From Enhygromyxa salina (lineage in GTDB: Bacteria; Myxococcota_A; Polyangia; Nannocystales; Nannocystaceae), in NCBI RefSeq assembly GCF_002994635.1, contig NZ_PVNL01000118.1:161693-225692 (forward strand): a DNA stretch of 64,000 nt, given 5' to 3'. A program made the translations under genes and the position numbers. The notes under the pieces were generated by a model. The model had not been told where the DNA came from and ran no database searches. It worked only from the letters and a program-made list of their open reading frames with translations. Positions 26,539 through 35,724 of this stretch are shown one piece after another. Within the stretch, counting starts at the first letter, position 1, and each line of letters begins with the position of its first letter.

Positions 26539-27345
26539 TCACTCGCGCGTCAGCGTCCACGCGACGCGCATTGGGTCATCGCACGCGCCGGTCTCGGACG
26601 CGTCCAGCGCCCAGAATTCGTAGTCGACGCCGTCGATCGTGAGCGTGTCCCGCTCATCGATGGCGATCGTGTCCGCGAGCCCGAGATCGTACTCGTACAC
26701 AGCCGGCGCCGGTCCGACACCGTCACAACAATCGGCCGGGTACTCGCTGCAAGCGCATTGATCCGCCAGCACCAGCTGCGGGTCGAACCCGTCGAGCATC
26801 GGCCCCGCCGCTGGATCGACGACCGGCAGTCCGACCGAGTCGTGATTGCGCGCGATCAAGACCGGCGCACCGACATTGTTGGCGTACTCGGACACGACCA
26901 CCGTGTCGAACTCGCAGCTGTCGGGGTTCAACGGTGCTCGCCGACGGGCGGACACGCGCAGGCAAGCGCCAGTCGACGCGAGCTGCCCCACCTCGATCCC
27001 GGCGAAGGTCAGCGGAAGCTCGAACAGCTCGCAGCCGTCGCAATTGGGGTTGGTGCAGGCGCCGAGCTGCCAGGTGCTGCCCGCCGCGCCGAGCACGGTG
27101 AACCAGCGATCGTAGCCCTGATCGTCGTCCTCGTTGCAGGTTGGCGGCAGCTTGATCTGAATCGGTTGACCAAAGTCGAGCCCGCACACGAGCGGCTGCC
27201 CCTCTTCACCGCTGCCGGCCTCCGTGTCCACGCTGGTGTTCGCCGACGTCTCCCCCTGGGTCCCGCCGGTCTCGTCGAACGCAGGATTTTCCAGGGTGCA
27301 GCCGGCGACCGCGATCACGCCAAGTAAGATCAGTCGCGCATGCAT
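26539..27345 (-). CDS. Cys-rich lipoprotein, hypothetical
   Basis: 268 residues from ATG 27345, which is followed at once by a lipoprotein signal (LILLGVIAVAGC). A Thr/Ser/Glu linker, then a globular domain with about a dozen Cys (LVCGLDFG, PPTCNED, LGACTNPNCDGCELFELP, CACSEYPADCCDGVGP). No catalytic motif recognised. It ends with DDPMRVAWTLTRE. Sits 68 bases downstream of a glycosyltransferase gene on the same strand. Confidence 0.7.
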   Translation of the reverse strand: MHARLILLGVIAVAGCTLENPAFDETGGTQGETSANTSVDTEAGSGEEGQPLVCGLDFGQPIQIKLPPTCNEDDDQGYDRWFTVLGAAGSTWQLGACTNPNCDGCELFELPLTFAGIEVGQLASTGACLRVSARRRAPLNPDSCEFDTVVVSEYANNVGAPVLIARNHDSVGLPVVDPAAGPMLDGFDPQLVLADQCACSEYPADCCDGVGPAPAVYEYDLGLADTIAIDERDTLTIDGVDYEFWALDASETGACDDPMRVAWTLTRE

Positions 27346-27413
27346 GCCCTGTTTTAGCCCAAAGCGGTGGCGACGCGCGAGCACGCACCCCAACTACACT
27401 GGCCGCGAGACGA

Positions 27414-29255
27414 TCACTCGGGCGCGAACACCAGCAGGTGCTCGTTGACGACGAAGTCCGGGTCGCGCTCACCGAGCCACGCGAAACACTTCGGCCGCCT
27501 CACCCAGTCGCTGAGATGGATGACGACCGGGTCCCCCGCCCTTGCTGGGTCGTCGCAGCCGATCTTGTCCACCTTCAACCCCCGGGCTTCGAGCTCCTCG
27601 CGACGCAGGGGGAACGTCGTGTGATACGCGACTTGCGTCCACTCCTGCTGCTCGGCGAGCGTCGCGAGGTCGCCCAGATCCTGGCCCCAGTCCTCACCGA
27701 TCACGCTGATCTCGTGCCCGCCAGCGGGCCCGCCAACCACCGCATTGAAGTCGCCGAGCCAGGCCGGGAAGGTCCACGCCGCTCCACCTGCGCAGCCCAG
27801 CACGCAGACGAGCACCAACGCCGGACCGCGCCGCCCGACCGCCAGCCACCGCGGAGTTCCGGGCGCGCGCTGGGCCAGCAGCTGCCCCGCGCGACCGGCC
27901 AGCACGACCATGATCGGCATCAGCGGCAGCACGTGACGCACGCCGATGTTGATGCTCGACGCGCACGCGCTCGCGAGCGTGACGGCGCCGAACAGGACCA
28001 GCACGCTGGTCGCCACGCTCGGCCGCAGGCCCGCCCGCACCCGCGCGACGAGCAGCGCCGCACCCACGCCCACCAGCGCCAGCAGCCCGGTCGGCGACTT
28101 GGCGAACAGCATGACCGGGAAGTACAGCGGGTGCCCAGCGTGCGCCCGCATGCCAAAGAAGTAGTGGCCGTGGCCCATGCCGTTTTGGACCGACACGGTC
28201 GCGACCCCGACCAACCAGGTATACGGAAGCGGCAGTCGCCAGCTTCGCGGCAGCTTCCCGATCGGGCTGCGCTCGAGCATCTGGTAGTCGAACCCGCTGC
28301 TGATCCAGTTGTGCGGCTCGGGCTCCGCGAGGATCTCCGCGACGCTGAGCCCGACCCGGTCGAACAAGTAGATCGTGTCGATCGCGAGGAACATGACGGC
28401 GGCGATCAGCACGAGCTGACCGGCGACGACTCCGACCCGTCGCGCGCGCGCGGCCGCGGTGTTTGGCGCGTTCTCGGCCGGCGCGAACCCACCGCGCCCG
28501 AGCAACGCCGCGCCGAGCACGATCAAGCTCATGACCACGACAAACGCGATCCCGCTGTGCTTGCTCAGCACCATCACCGTGGCCGCCAGCCCAAACAGCG
28601 CCGCGCGGCCCCAGCCGGGCCGCTCGATCCAGCCGATCAGCGCCGCGAGGCTGACGAAGGCGGTCGCGGTCATCGGCATGTCCGTGGTCACCAGGCGCCC
28701 GTGAGCGAGCAGCGTCGGGTGCACGCTGAACAGGCCGAGCGAGATGATCGCCGCCACAAACCCCCAGCGTCGCTCACACCAGACATAGATGAACAGCCCG
28801 AGCCCGAGCGTCCACAACATCATCATTCGACGCCCGCCGGTCAGCTCGGCCTTGGCGGTGGCGAAGTCGTGACGAAAGTACCCGGTCGAGACGTACAGCG
28901 GCTGCCCGACGTCCCAACCGGACAGCTGCGGGAGCGCCTCGGCGTGGGTGGTCTCGGGGTCGAGCGCGCGCGCGCTCGGCAGGCGCGGCTCACCATTTGG
29001 GCGCGTGCCCAGCCCCCACGGGTCATCGCCGCGACCGGCGTAGGGCAAGCTGGTGATCGCGTTCGCCAGCGGCGGGTGGGCGTAGCTCAGGCGGGTGTCG
29101 TGGGTCCACCAAAACGCGTGACCGCGGATCAGGTGGAGCTGCTCGTCGGCGGTCACGCTGCGATCGCGCTCGCTGGTCCACAGCAGGGCCCCGCACACCA
29201 AGAGCAACAGCAGCGCCAGCAGGTGACGGCGAGGATCTTGGTCGCGCGCGGCCAC
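27414..29255 (-). CDS. GT-C glycosyltransferase (family 39/PMT-like), copy 1
   Basis: 613 residues, GTG start at 29255. Multi-pass membrane protein with ten or more helices. After helix 1 the large external loop has the acidic catalytic pair typical of PMT/ArnT-type enzymes (SVTADEQLHLIRG), and a His/Asp loop RLVTTDMPMTATAF further on. The C-terminal part is soluble (GHEISVIGEDWGQDLGDLATLAEQQEW...), a domain shape seen in dolichyl- or polyprenyl-phosphate-mannose-dependent protein glycosyltransferases. The acceptor is unknown. It begins two bases after the stop of a PA14 protein and in the same operon as a second GT-C enzyme. Confidence 0.85.
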   Translation of the reverse strand: MAARDQDPRRHLLALLLLLVCGALLWTSERDRSVTADEQLHLIRGHAFWWTHDTRLSYAHPPLANAITSLPYAGRGDDPWGLGTRPNGEPRLPSARALDPETTHAEALPQLSGWDVGQPLYVSTGYFRHDFATAKAELTGGRRMMMLWTLGLGLFIYVWCERRWGFVAAIISLGLFSVHPTLLAHGRLVTTDMPMTATAFVSLAALIGWIERPGWGRAALFGLAATVMVLSKHSGIAFVVVMSLIVLGAALLGRGGFAPAENAPNTAAARARRVGVVAGQLVLIAAVMFLAIDTIYLFDRVGLSVAEILAEPEPHNWISSGFDYQMLERSPIGKLPRSWRLPLPYTWLVGVATVSVQNGMGHGHYFFGMRAHAGHPLYFPVMLFAKSPTGLLALVGVGAALLVARVRAGLRPSVATSVLVLFGAVTLASACASSINIGVRHVLPLMPIMVVLAGRAGQLLAQRAPGTPRWLAVGRRGPALVLVCVLGCAGGAAWTFPAWLGDFNAVVGGPAGGHEISVIGEDWGQDLGDLATLAEQQEWTQVAYHTTFPLRREELEARGLKVDKIGCDDPARAGDPVVIHLSDWVRRPKCFAWLGERDPDFVVNEHLLVFAPE

Positions 29256-29257
29256 GC

Positions 29258-30229
29258 CTACCGCACCGCCGCGCAGGGGTCTTCTTCGTCGAACTCGTCG
29301 CCCGGGTACACGAGCCGATCGTGGGACAGCGGCGCCGGGGCGCTGTCGTCAAACGAGACGGCCAGCTTGATCGAGGCCGAGCCCATGCTCTCGAAGTACT
29401 CGACCCGCAGGTGATGCAGACCGGGCGTGAGCGTGAGCTCGCCGGTCCCCATGCCGCGTCGACGCGTGCCCGAGTCCCGCTCCCACCCGTCGATCAGCGA
29501 CTCGCCATCGACGAACACGCGGGCGCCGTCGTTGGCGTTGAGCTGGAAGATCACGGGCGCGGTCTGATCGTCGTCGATCCGCAGGCAGGTGTCCCATCGG
29601 ATCGAGAATTTGTCGGGCGGCACCGCCTCGTGCGGCGCGTCCTTGCCCCAGTCGTGGTCGACGCTGAGCTCGCGCTGGTTGATCGGCGAGCCCTCGAGCT
29701 TGCGATCGCTGAAGTAGCTGGCCCGCCACGGACCCTCACCCTCGATCTCTGCCGTCAGCGCGACATAGGTGAGTACGGGGGTGAACAACATGAGCAGGCC
29801 GACGCTGGTCCACAACACCCGGCGCCTGCGGGTCCGCAGCGGACCGCCACCGAGGATCGGCTCGAGCGTCTGCAGCAGCTGGCGGGCCAGGCGGGCGTGC
29901 GACTCGAGCTGCTTCACGTCGAGCTGGGCGGCCGACAGCGCGCGCCAGTGGTTTGCGAGCTGCTCGCGGGTCCGGGCGTCGACGCCGGTGATCTCGCCGG
30001 CTAGCCACGCGCCAGGATCATCCGCGCTTGGGGCACCGAGCGTGGCCGCGCGGCCAGCCTCGTGCATTGATCGCCAGAACTCTTGCAGGTGCGGCACGGC
30101 GGTGCGCGCAGGCGCGAGCGGATCTTGGAGCAGCAGCTCGGCCGCGTGCAGGTCGTCGGCCGCCCGACACAGCTCCGCCCAACCTGGCTGGCTCGACAGC
30201 TTCGCGTTCGCTTGGGAGGGATCGGCCAT
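29258..30229 (-). CDS. PA14-domain single-pass membrane protein
   Basis: 323 residues from ATG 30229, sharing one base with the upstream stop (TGATG). N-terminal cytosolic helical region (1-135), a membrane helix (VLWTSVGLLMLFTPVLTYVAL, about 140-160), then an external PA14 domain: WRASYFSDRKLEGSPI, FSIRWDTCLRI, VIFQLNANDGARVFVDGESLIDGW and LTLTPGLHHLRVEYFESMGSASIKLAV are the standard blocks. PA14 domains bind carbohydrate. Placed between two GT-C glycosyltransferases, it probably recognises the glycan they build or their acceptor. Confidence 0.85.
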   Translation of the reverse strand: MADPSQANAKLSSQPGWAELCRAADDLHAAELLLQDPLAPARTAVPHLQEFWRSMHEAGRAATLGAPSADDPGAWLAGEITGVDARTREQLANHWRALSAAQLDVKQLESHARLARQLLQTLEPILGGGPLRTRRRRVLWTSVGLLMLFTPVLTYVALTAEIEGEGPWRASYFSDRKLEGSPINQRELSVDHDWGKDAPHEAVPPDKFSIRWDTCLRIDDDQTAPVIFQLNANDGARVFVDGESLIDGWERDSGTRRRGMGTGELTLTPGLHHLRVEYFESMGSASIKLAVSFDDSAPAPLSHDRLVYPGDEFDEEDPCAAVR

Positions 30230-32187
30230 CAACGCTCCTGCTTCGCCGCGTCAGCTGGCGGTTTGGGCTGTGGCTTGGACTTCGTCTTGGGCTTGGGCGC
30301 GGGCTTCGACACGGGCTTGGGCGTGGTCTCGGGTGTGGTCTTCAGCGGGCCGCGGGATGCCCCAGGCCGGCTCGTGGTCGGCCGCTTCGGGGTCGGACGC
30401 TTCGGGGCGGGTCGCTTCGGCTTGGCCCGCGTGGCCGGCCGCAGGGTCGAGACCTCGCCGCGCCGCTCGTCGCTGCGCATGTCTCGGATCAACACCAGCA
30501 GGGTACCCTCGCGCTCGACACGGGTCAGCTCGGGGTGCTCGTCGTGCTTGAGGTAGCAGTTGTTGCGGGTGTACCCGAGCCAGAATTCCGCTGGTGGTCC
30601 GCCCGACTGATGCAGGATGAAGTTGGATCCCAAATACTCGCGCGCGATGAAGTCGGGCATGCACGCCGAGACCACGTAGGGGCCGGCGAGGTAGCGCTCG
30701 CGCTCGGTCCGCCACAGATGCTCGCGCAGGGTCTCGAACGCTTCTTTATAGGTGTTGCCGTAGTAGTCGGTGGAGTAGTGGAGGTACGCCCCCGGCAGCC
30801 CGCCCACGAACGCGTTGAAGAACAGGTACTGGTGCGGGTGCAGATGGACCATGGCGAGGACCATGCGGACCCAGTAGGCCAACACCAGCGCGTTCACGCT
30901 CCACGCGGCGGCCCGCGAGCGCGCCGCGAGCAACCGCACCAGCCGGGTCAAGGTCACGCTGGCGATGACCGTGAAGATCGGCACCAGGAACAGGAAGTGG
31001 CGCAGACCGTCGTACAGCGGTGAGCGCTTGGCGATCGTGTAGAGCGGCGGGAACAAGATCGCAAACACCAAGAAGCCGCCGATCGCCACGCGCCGACGCT
31101 CGTCTTTGCTGGCGACCTCCAGGCCCTCGCCGCCCGCCTGCCGCTGCCGCTTGGTCCGCTTGCGCAGCCGGACCGCGCGCACGATGAACGCCCCGAGCGC
31201 GCCCACGACCAGCAGCAGGACCAGCTCGGGCAGCTTGAAGCCGAAGTAGCGCAGCAGGTAGTCGCCTGGCGGCGACAGCGAGGAGATCCGCCGGTCGCCG
31301 AACGGCATCCCGCGCTCGTGCAGGTTGAAGGCGGACATCCGCGCGAGCGCAATGATGGGACGCCGCAGCGGGTGCAGCTGGGCCCACGGCCAGAACACCA
31401 ACATCAGCGCCCACGCGCCCAGGGTGGTCCCGATCAATTTAGGTGTGAAGCGCAGCAGGTAGCGGGGGATCAGCCGCGCGTCCCGGGCTTCGCGGGCCCG
31501 CCACAGGACCCACAGGCCCACGAGCATGAACAGGTAACACAGGGTCAGCAGCCCCGCGATCCGCACGCTCATCGCGACCCCGAGCGCGACCGATGCCTTG
31601 GCCCACTCGCGGCGTGGCACCGCGGGCATGCTGATCAGGATCCGAACCTCGTAGTAGAGCGCCCACACGTAGCCAACCGCGAACGGCATGTCCTTCGGGT
31701 TGTTGAACATGTGCCCGTACCAGACGGGCGTCAGCACCAGCATCACGAGGCCCACGAACCCGGCCGCGGGCCCGCCGAGCAAGCGCGCGAACTTCCAGGC
31801 GCCCAGCAGCCCAAAGCAGGCGACCAGCGCCCCGAACAGGTGGATCGTCGGGTACTTACCGAGCGGCGAGATCTGGCGGGCGAGGTAGCCCAGGCCGTCG
31901 AAGCTGCCGCCGTACAGGTAGTCGGCCCGGTAGGTCAGCGCGGCGTCGTCGCTGAACAACGAGGCGTACCAGTGGATCACGTGGCGCCCGTAATTGAGGT
32001 GCCAGGTCTCGTCCCAGGTGATGCCGTAGTCGCCGAAGGTCACGGCGATCAGCACCAACACCACGGCCCCGACGGCGGCGCTGGCCAGATCGAAGCCAAG
32101 ATCCCAGCGCGGGCCGTCGGTCGGCGTGAGCCGGTCGCACGCGTGCGCGAGGCGCTGTTCGGCGCGGGGTGATGGGGGTCGAGCCAT
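30229..32187 (-). CDS. GT-C glycosyltransferase (family 39/PMT-like), copy 2
   Basis: 652 residues from ATG 32187. Polytopic, with the first periplasmic loop holding the acidic DE pair (DYGITWDETWHLNYG) and a second loop HMFNNPKDMPFAVGYVWAL. The C-terminal soluble region (YGNTYKEAFETLREHLW..) is followed by an unusually long Lys/Pro/Thr-rich cytosolic tail (about 565-650). Likely transfers a sugar from a polyprenyl-phosphate donor at the outer face of the membrane. It is first in the operon GT-C, PA14, GT-C, with stop/start overlap to the PA14 gene. A MYXO-CTERM protease gene ends 22 bases upstream on the same strand and may be cotranscribed. Confidence 0.85.
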   Translation of the reverse strand: MARPPSPRAEQRLAHACDRLTPTDGPRWDLGFDLASAAVGAVVLVLIAVTFGDYGITWDETWHLNYGRHVIHWYASLFSDDAALTYRADYLYGGSFDGLGYLARQISPLGKYPTIHLFGALVACFGLLGAWKFARLLGGPAAGFVGLVMLVLTPVWYGHMFNNPKDMPFAVGYVWALYYEVRILISMPAVPRREWAKASVALGVAMSVRIAGLLTLCYLFMLVGLWVLWRAREARDARLIPRYLLRFTPKLIGTTLGAWALMLVFWPWAQLHPLRRPIIALARMSAFNLHERGMPFGDRRISSLSPPGDYLLRYFGFKLPELVLLLVVGALGAFIVRAVRLRKRTKRQRQAGGEGLEVASKDERRRVAIGGFLVFAILFPPLYTIAKRSPLYDGLRHFLFLVPIFTVIASVTLTRLVRLLAARSRAAAWSVNALVLAYWVRMVLAMVHLHPHQYLFFNAFVGGLPGAYLHYSTDYYGNTYKEAFETLREHLWRTERERYLAGPYVVSACMPDFIAREYLGSNFILHQSGGPPAEFWLGYTRNNCYLKHDEHPELTRVEREGTLLVLIRDMRSDERRGEVSTLRPATRAKPKRPAPKRPTPKRPTTSRPGASRGPLKTTPETTPKPVSKPAPKPKTKSKPQPKPPADAAKQER

Positions 32188-32209
32188 CGGGGCCGCGGAG
32201 ATTACCGCT

Positions 32210-33688
32210 TTACCGACGGCGACGCAGCAGGCCCAGCCCCAGCAGCCCAAACCCGAGCCAGGCACCGTGCGCGGGCGGGCGGCGATCGATCTCGCAGCTG
32301 CAGGTGTACGTGGTGAACGTGCCGTCGTCCGCACCCAAGCCGGTCTCGCCCAGCTCGTCGCTGCCGGTCTCTGCAGGCTCACCACCGTCGTCTTCGTCAC
32401 CGCCCCCCGGGTCGCCGTCACCGTCGCCGGGGTCGCCGTCACCGTCGCCCGTGTCCGTCCCCATGCAGTCGCCCTCGACCGTGAAGGTCACCGGGTCCGA
32501 GTGACCGAGGTTGCCCCAGAAGTCGGTGCCGTGGGCGATGATCGTGTACTCGCCGCAGTAGAACACCGCGTTGGCAAACACCGCCGGGTTCTCGCTGACG
32601 ATCCCGCCCTGCAGCATGCCCTCGATCTCGATCTCCACGTCGACGGGCAGGCCGCTGTCGTCTTCGGCGGTGACCGTGATGTCGAACATCGCTGGCTCGG
32701 CGTCGAAGCTCTCGCCGTCAAACGGAACGACGACCTCGAGCACCGGGGGGTTGAGCTCGGCGCTCTCGCCGAAGTCGGTGCCACACGTCGCGCTCCACTC
32801 GAGCGCGGTCGTGTCCTCACACCAGGTGTTCCACGAGCCGTAGGACAGGCCCGGCTCACCGTTGAAGAAGTTGCCGCACAGCGGGCCCGGATCCCAGTTG
32901 CCGTTGATGTCGTGACAGACCGTCACGTCGATCCCCGAGTCCTGCTCGATCCACTTGACGGCGTTGACGGCCAGCGAGTGGGTGCCCTTGGCCGCGCTGC
33001 AGGTGTCGTCATTCTTGGTCGAGGCGATGCCGTAGACGTGCCAGGAGTTGTCGTCGTAGCGGATGAACGCGGGCCCGCCCGAGTCGCCCGAGCAGATGGT
33101 CTCGGTGCCCTGACCGCCGACGTCGAACCGGCTGTTGCCCGCGTTGGAGATGTACGTCCACCCCCAGCGCTTGCGGCCGGCTCCGTTGTCGCCCTCGTTG
33201 TTGCCAAACCCGACCACGGCGACGTCCTCGCCGTTGCCGTAGTACTGCGCGACCTCGCAGCCAAACCCGACAGGGGTGATCGGGATCTCCGTGACCGGCT
33301 CGTTGAGCACGCAGTAGGCCCAGTCGGTGCCCTGACCGCCGTTGTAGCTGGGGTTGGTCTTGCAGTACTCGGTCGACTTGCTCTTGGTGCTGTTGTCGCT
33401 GTCACCAAAGCCCACGGTCTTGCCTTGCGCGCCGCAGTGCGCCGCGTACATGACGACCCGCGGGTGGATCAGCGAGCCCGTGCACAGCGAGCCACCACCG
33501 GTGACCTTGACCACCGTCGGCCACGCGCAGGGCTCGGTCTCGGCGCCGTTCCACACATGGTTGTCGGGCGGGGGCTGCTCGGGTGTCGCTACCTGTGGTT
33601 CGCCTGCCTTCGCGACGACTGGTAGCAACAGGAACGAAAGGAACGCGAGCGACGAGAGCTTTTGTAGTTGAGTGAGACGCAAACGCAT
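32210..33688 (-). CDS. Secreted trypsin-like serine protease with MYXO-CTERM tail, copy 1
   Basis: 492 residues. Signal peptide (SLAFLSFLLLPVVAKA). S1 peptidase domain with triad His84 (YAAHC), Asp122 (GTDWAYC), Ser203 (CSGDSGGP). Residue pattern suggests several disulfides. After the protease comes an Ig-like/beta region (about 300-420) and a Gly/Asp/Pro-rich linker (GDGDGDPGDGDGDPGGG), then the MYXO-CTERM sorting signal: CSCEIDRR, a short hydrophobic helix (GAWLGFGLLGLGLL) and a terminal RRRR. This tail is processed at its Cys for surface attachment. Paralogue of the next gene upstream. Confidence 0.93.
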   Translation of the reverse strand: MRLRLTQLQKLSSLAFLSFLLLPVVAKAGEPQVATPEQPPPDNHVWNGAETEPCAWPTVVKVTGGGSLCTGSLIHPRVVMYAAHCGAQGKTVGFGDSDNSTKSKSTEYCKTNPSYNGGQGTDWAYCVLNEPVTEIPITPVGFGCEVAQYYGNGEDVAVVGFGNNEGDNGAGRKRWGWTYISNAGNSRFDVGGQGTETICSGDSGGPAFIRYDDNSWHVYGIASTKNDDTCSAAKGTHSLAVNAVKWIEQDSGIDVTVCHDINGNWDPGPLCGNFFNGEPGLSYGSWNTWCEDTTALEWSATCGTDFGESAELNPPVLEVVVPFDGESFDAEPAMFDITVTAEDDSGLPVDVEIEIEGMLQGGIVSENPAVFANAVFYCGEYTIIAHGTDFWGNLGHSDPVTFTVEGDCMGTDTGDGDGDPGDGDGDPGGGDEDDGGEPAETGSDELGETGLGADDGTFTTYTCSCEIDRRPPAHGAWLGFGLLGLGLLRRRR

Positions 33689-33779
33689 GATCGCTACGGC
33701 GAATCATGAGGTATTTGGGGCTCAACCTCAAAACTCATGAATTCATCGGTGAAAGAGGGCCTTGAAGCTCACAGGCTTT

Positions 33780-35174
33780 TCAGCGAGCAGTCTCGGGCGG
33801 TCGTCGGCGGAGCGTGAGGGCAGCGCAGATCCCTAGCATCAGCATCAGCGCAAACGGCACAGGTCGAGGCGTAGAAGTCGCGCAGCTGCAGGGCGAGCCG
33901 TCGTCGCTGGCCCCGGCGTCGTCGCTCCCGCTCTCACCAGTCCCTTCGGGCAGCTCGAGATCGCCCAAGCCAATTAGAACCGGCGCCGACTCGACCCGGT
34001 TGCCGGCCCAGTCCTCGGCGATCGCCACCAGCGTGTGGGGCCCGGGCGGCAAGCTCAGTCCGGCGAACGACCAGGGATCATTGTCGTCCATCGCGCTCGG
34101 CGTCCCGTCGATCTCGAGCTCGACACGCGCGACCGCGAACCCGTCCTCGTGCTTGACCGCAGCGACCTGGACGTCGACGAGCGCGCCCTCCAAGAAGGTC
34201 TCGCCCGAGCTCGGCGCGAGGATCTCGACCCGCGGCGGCAGCTTGGCGTCGAACTGATCCCACGCTGGCCCACACGAGCTCGAGGCTGCGCTGCCCGGGG
34301 TGCCGCTGCACCAGTCGTCCCACGTGCCGCTGCCGAGGCCGGGCGCTTGTGTGTTCGCAGCGGTGCACGCGGGGCCGGGCGCCCAGCTGCCGTCGGCCGC
34401 GTGACACGGCGTCACGTCGATCCCGCTGTCTCGCTCGATCCAGCCGATCGCCCCGTGGAGGCTGGCGTGGGTTCCGTAGCCGCCACACGGCCCGACCACC
34501 GTCGACGCGATCCCAAAGGTCCGCCAGCCACCGTCGGCGAGGCGCAAGAACGCGGGGCCGCCCGAGTCGCCCGAGCAGATCGACGGCGTGCCCGCGACCG
34601 AGGGGTTGCCGACCAAGGTCGTGTTCTTGCTGGGCGTGACGGCGACCAGGCTGGTCGCGCCCCAGTGCTTGATCCCCGAGCTGCCGTCGCTGTCGAGGGT
34701 CTGGCCGAACCCCGCGAGCGCGACCTCGGTCCCGACCGTAAGCAGCTGCGTCTCGCACCCGAACAGCGGCGGGGTCACGGCCAGATCGGTGACCGGCGCT
34801 TGCAGCCGGCAGTACGCCACGTCGTGACCCTGGTCTAGATCGCCCGCGTAGTCCGGGTACACGCGGCACGACTCGACCTCGACCTCGCGGCCGCCCGCGA
34901 ACGCATCTTCGCCGAATCGGATCGTCTTGTTGCCCGCGCCGCAGTGGGCGGCGTAGACGACCACCTGCGGATGGATCAGCGTGCCCGTGCACTGTCCGCC
35001 ACCGCCGACGGCGACCGCGGTCGGCCACCCGCAGGTGGGGACTTGCTCGCCACCTGCGATCAGCGGCGGGGGTACGGGTGCATCGACGGGCGGGCTCGCC
35101 GACGCCGAGCTCGCCAGCCCCCAGACCAGCGGGACGGCCAACCCCAAGCACCGAGTCGCGCGGCGGAGCCTCAC
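33780..35174 (-). CDS. Secreted trypsin-like serine protease with MYXO-CTERM tail, copy 2
   Basis: 464 residues from GTG 35174, chosen because it starts right at a normal signal peptide (CLGLAVPLVWGLASSASA). Longer starts overlap the divergent cupin gene. Triad His77 (YAAHC), Asp118 (GHDVAYC), Ser204 (CSGDSGGP). The C-terminal half has a beta-sandwich segment (PPRVEILAPSSGETFLEGALVDVQVAA...) and the MYXO-CTERM signal: CSCATSTPRPVPFAL, helix and RRRPPETAR. Same domain order as the neighbouring copy, 91 bases apart, so a tandem duplication. Sequence identity between them looks moderate, so the duplication is not recent. Confidence 0.93.
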   Translation of the reverse strand: MRLRRATRCLGLAVPLVWGLASSASASPPVDAPVPPPLIAGGEQVPTCGWPTAVAVGGGGQCTGTLIHPQVVVYAAHCGAGNKTIRFGEDAFAGGREVEVESCRVYPDYAGDLDQGHDVAYCRLQAPVTDLAVTPPLFGCETQLLTVGTEVALAGFGQTLDSDGSSGIKHWGATSLVAVTPSKNTTLVGNPSVAGTPSICSGDSGGPAFLRLADGGWRTFGIASTVVGPCGGYGTHASLHGAIGWIERDSGIDVTPCHAADGSWAPGPACTAANTQAPGLGSGTWDDWCSGTPGSAASSSCGPAWDQFDAKLPPRVEILAPSSGETFLEGALVDVQVAAVKHEDGFAVARVELEIDGTPSAMDDNDPWSFAGLSLPPGPHTLVAIAEDWAGNRVESAPVLIGLGDLELPEGTGESGSDDAGASDDGSPCSCATSTPRPVPFALMLMLGICAALTLRRRPPETAR

Positions 35175-35223
35175 CGGGGCACCATACCGCGACAGACATC
35201 GGGGCTTGCCGCTAAGCTGCGCC

Positions 35224-35724
35224 ATGCGTTCTCCCTCGTCCCCGGCGGCCCTGGTCCTGACATTCTTGCTTGGTGCCTGCACGAGCGTGGCGCTTCAGAG
35301 CTCCGCGGCCACCGATGCCCCCGATGCGGATGCCGACCCCAAGGATCCGGCCCAGCCGAGCGCCGCCAAAGCCACCGTGGTCGCGCTCGCGCTCGCGCCC
35401 TCGTTCACGGCCCCGAACGGCAAGGCGACGGTCGCTCACCTCGCGCTCGGCCAAAACGCGTACCTCGGTCGCCTGCGCATGGACGCTGGCGCCGCGGTGC
35501 CGGTCCACCGAGATCCCACCGAGGAGTACATCCACGTGCTCGAGGGCACGGGGACCATGACGATCGACGGGGAGACCCACGCGATCGCGCCTGGCACCAC
35601 GATCTACATGCCGGCCAACGCCGAGGTCAGCTATCAAAACGGCGACCAGGAGATGGTCGCGCTGCAGGTGTTCGCGGGGCCCGAGCCGGTCGCGAAGTAT
35701 CAGGCGTGGACACCGGCAGAGTAG
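35224..35724 (+). CDS. Cupin-domain lipoprotein
   Basis: 166 residues from ATG 35224. Lipobox in LVLTFLLGAC, an Ala/Asp/Pro linker, then a single cupin barrel: motif 1 MDAGAAVPVHRDPTEEYIHVLEG and motif 2 AIAPGTTIYMPANAEVSYQNG. The first motif keeps one His and the Glu of the metal site, while the second lacks the usual His (Asn-Ala-Glu instead), so metal binding is doubtful. Role unknown. Its stop abuts the stop of the converging MFS gene with no base between. Confidence 0.85.
   Translation: MRSPSSPAALVLTFLLGACTSVALQSSAATDAPDADADPKDPAQPSAAKATVVALALAPSFTAPNGKATVAHLALGQNAYLGRLRMDAGAAVPVHRDPTEEYIHVLEGTGTMTIDGETHAIAPGTTIYMPANAEVSYQNGDQEMVALQVFAGPEPVAKYQAWTPAE

Noticed and set aside
27438..29414. 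658-codon plus-strand frame opposite the first GT-C gene
   Set aside because: Arg/Gln/His-rich shadow of a membrane protein gene on the other strand.
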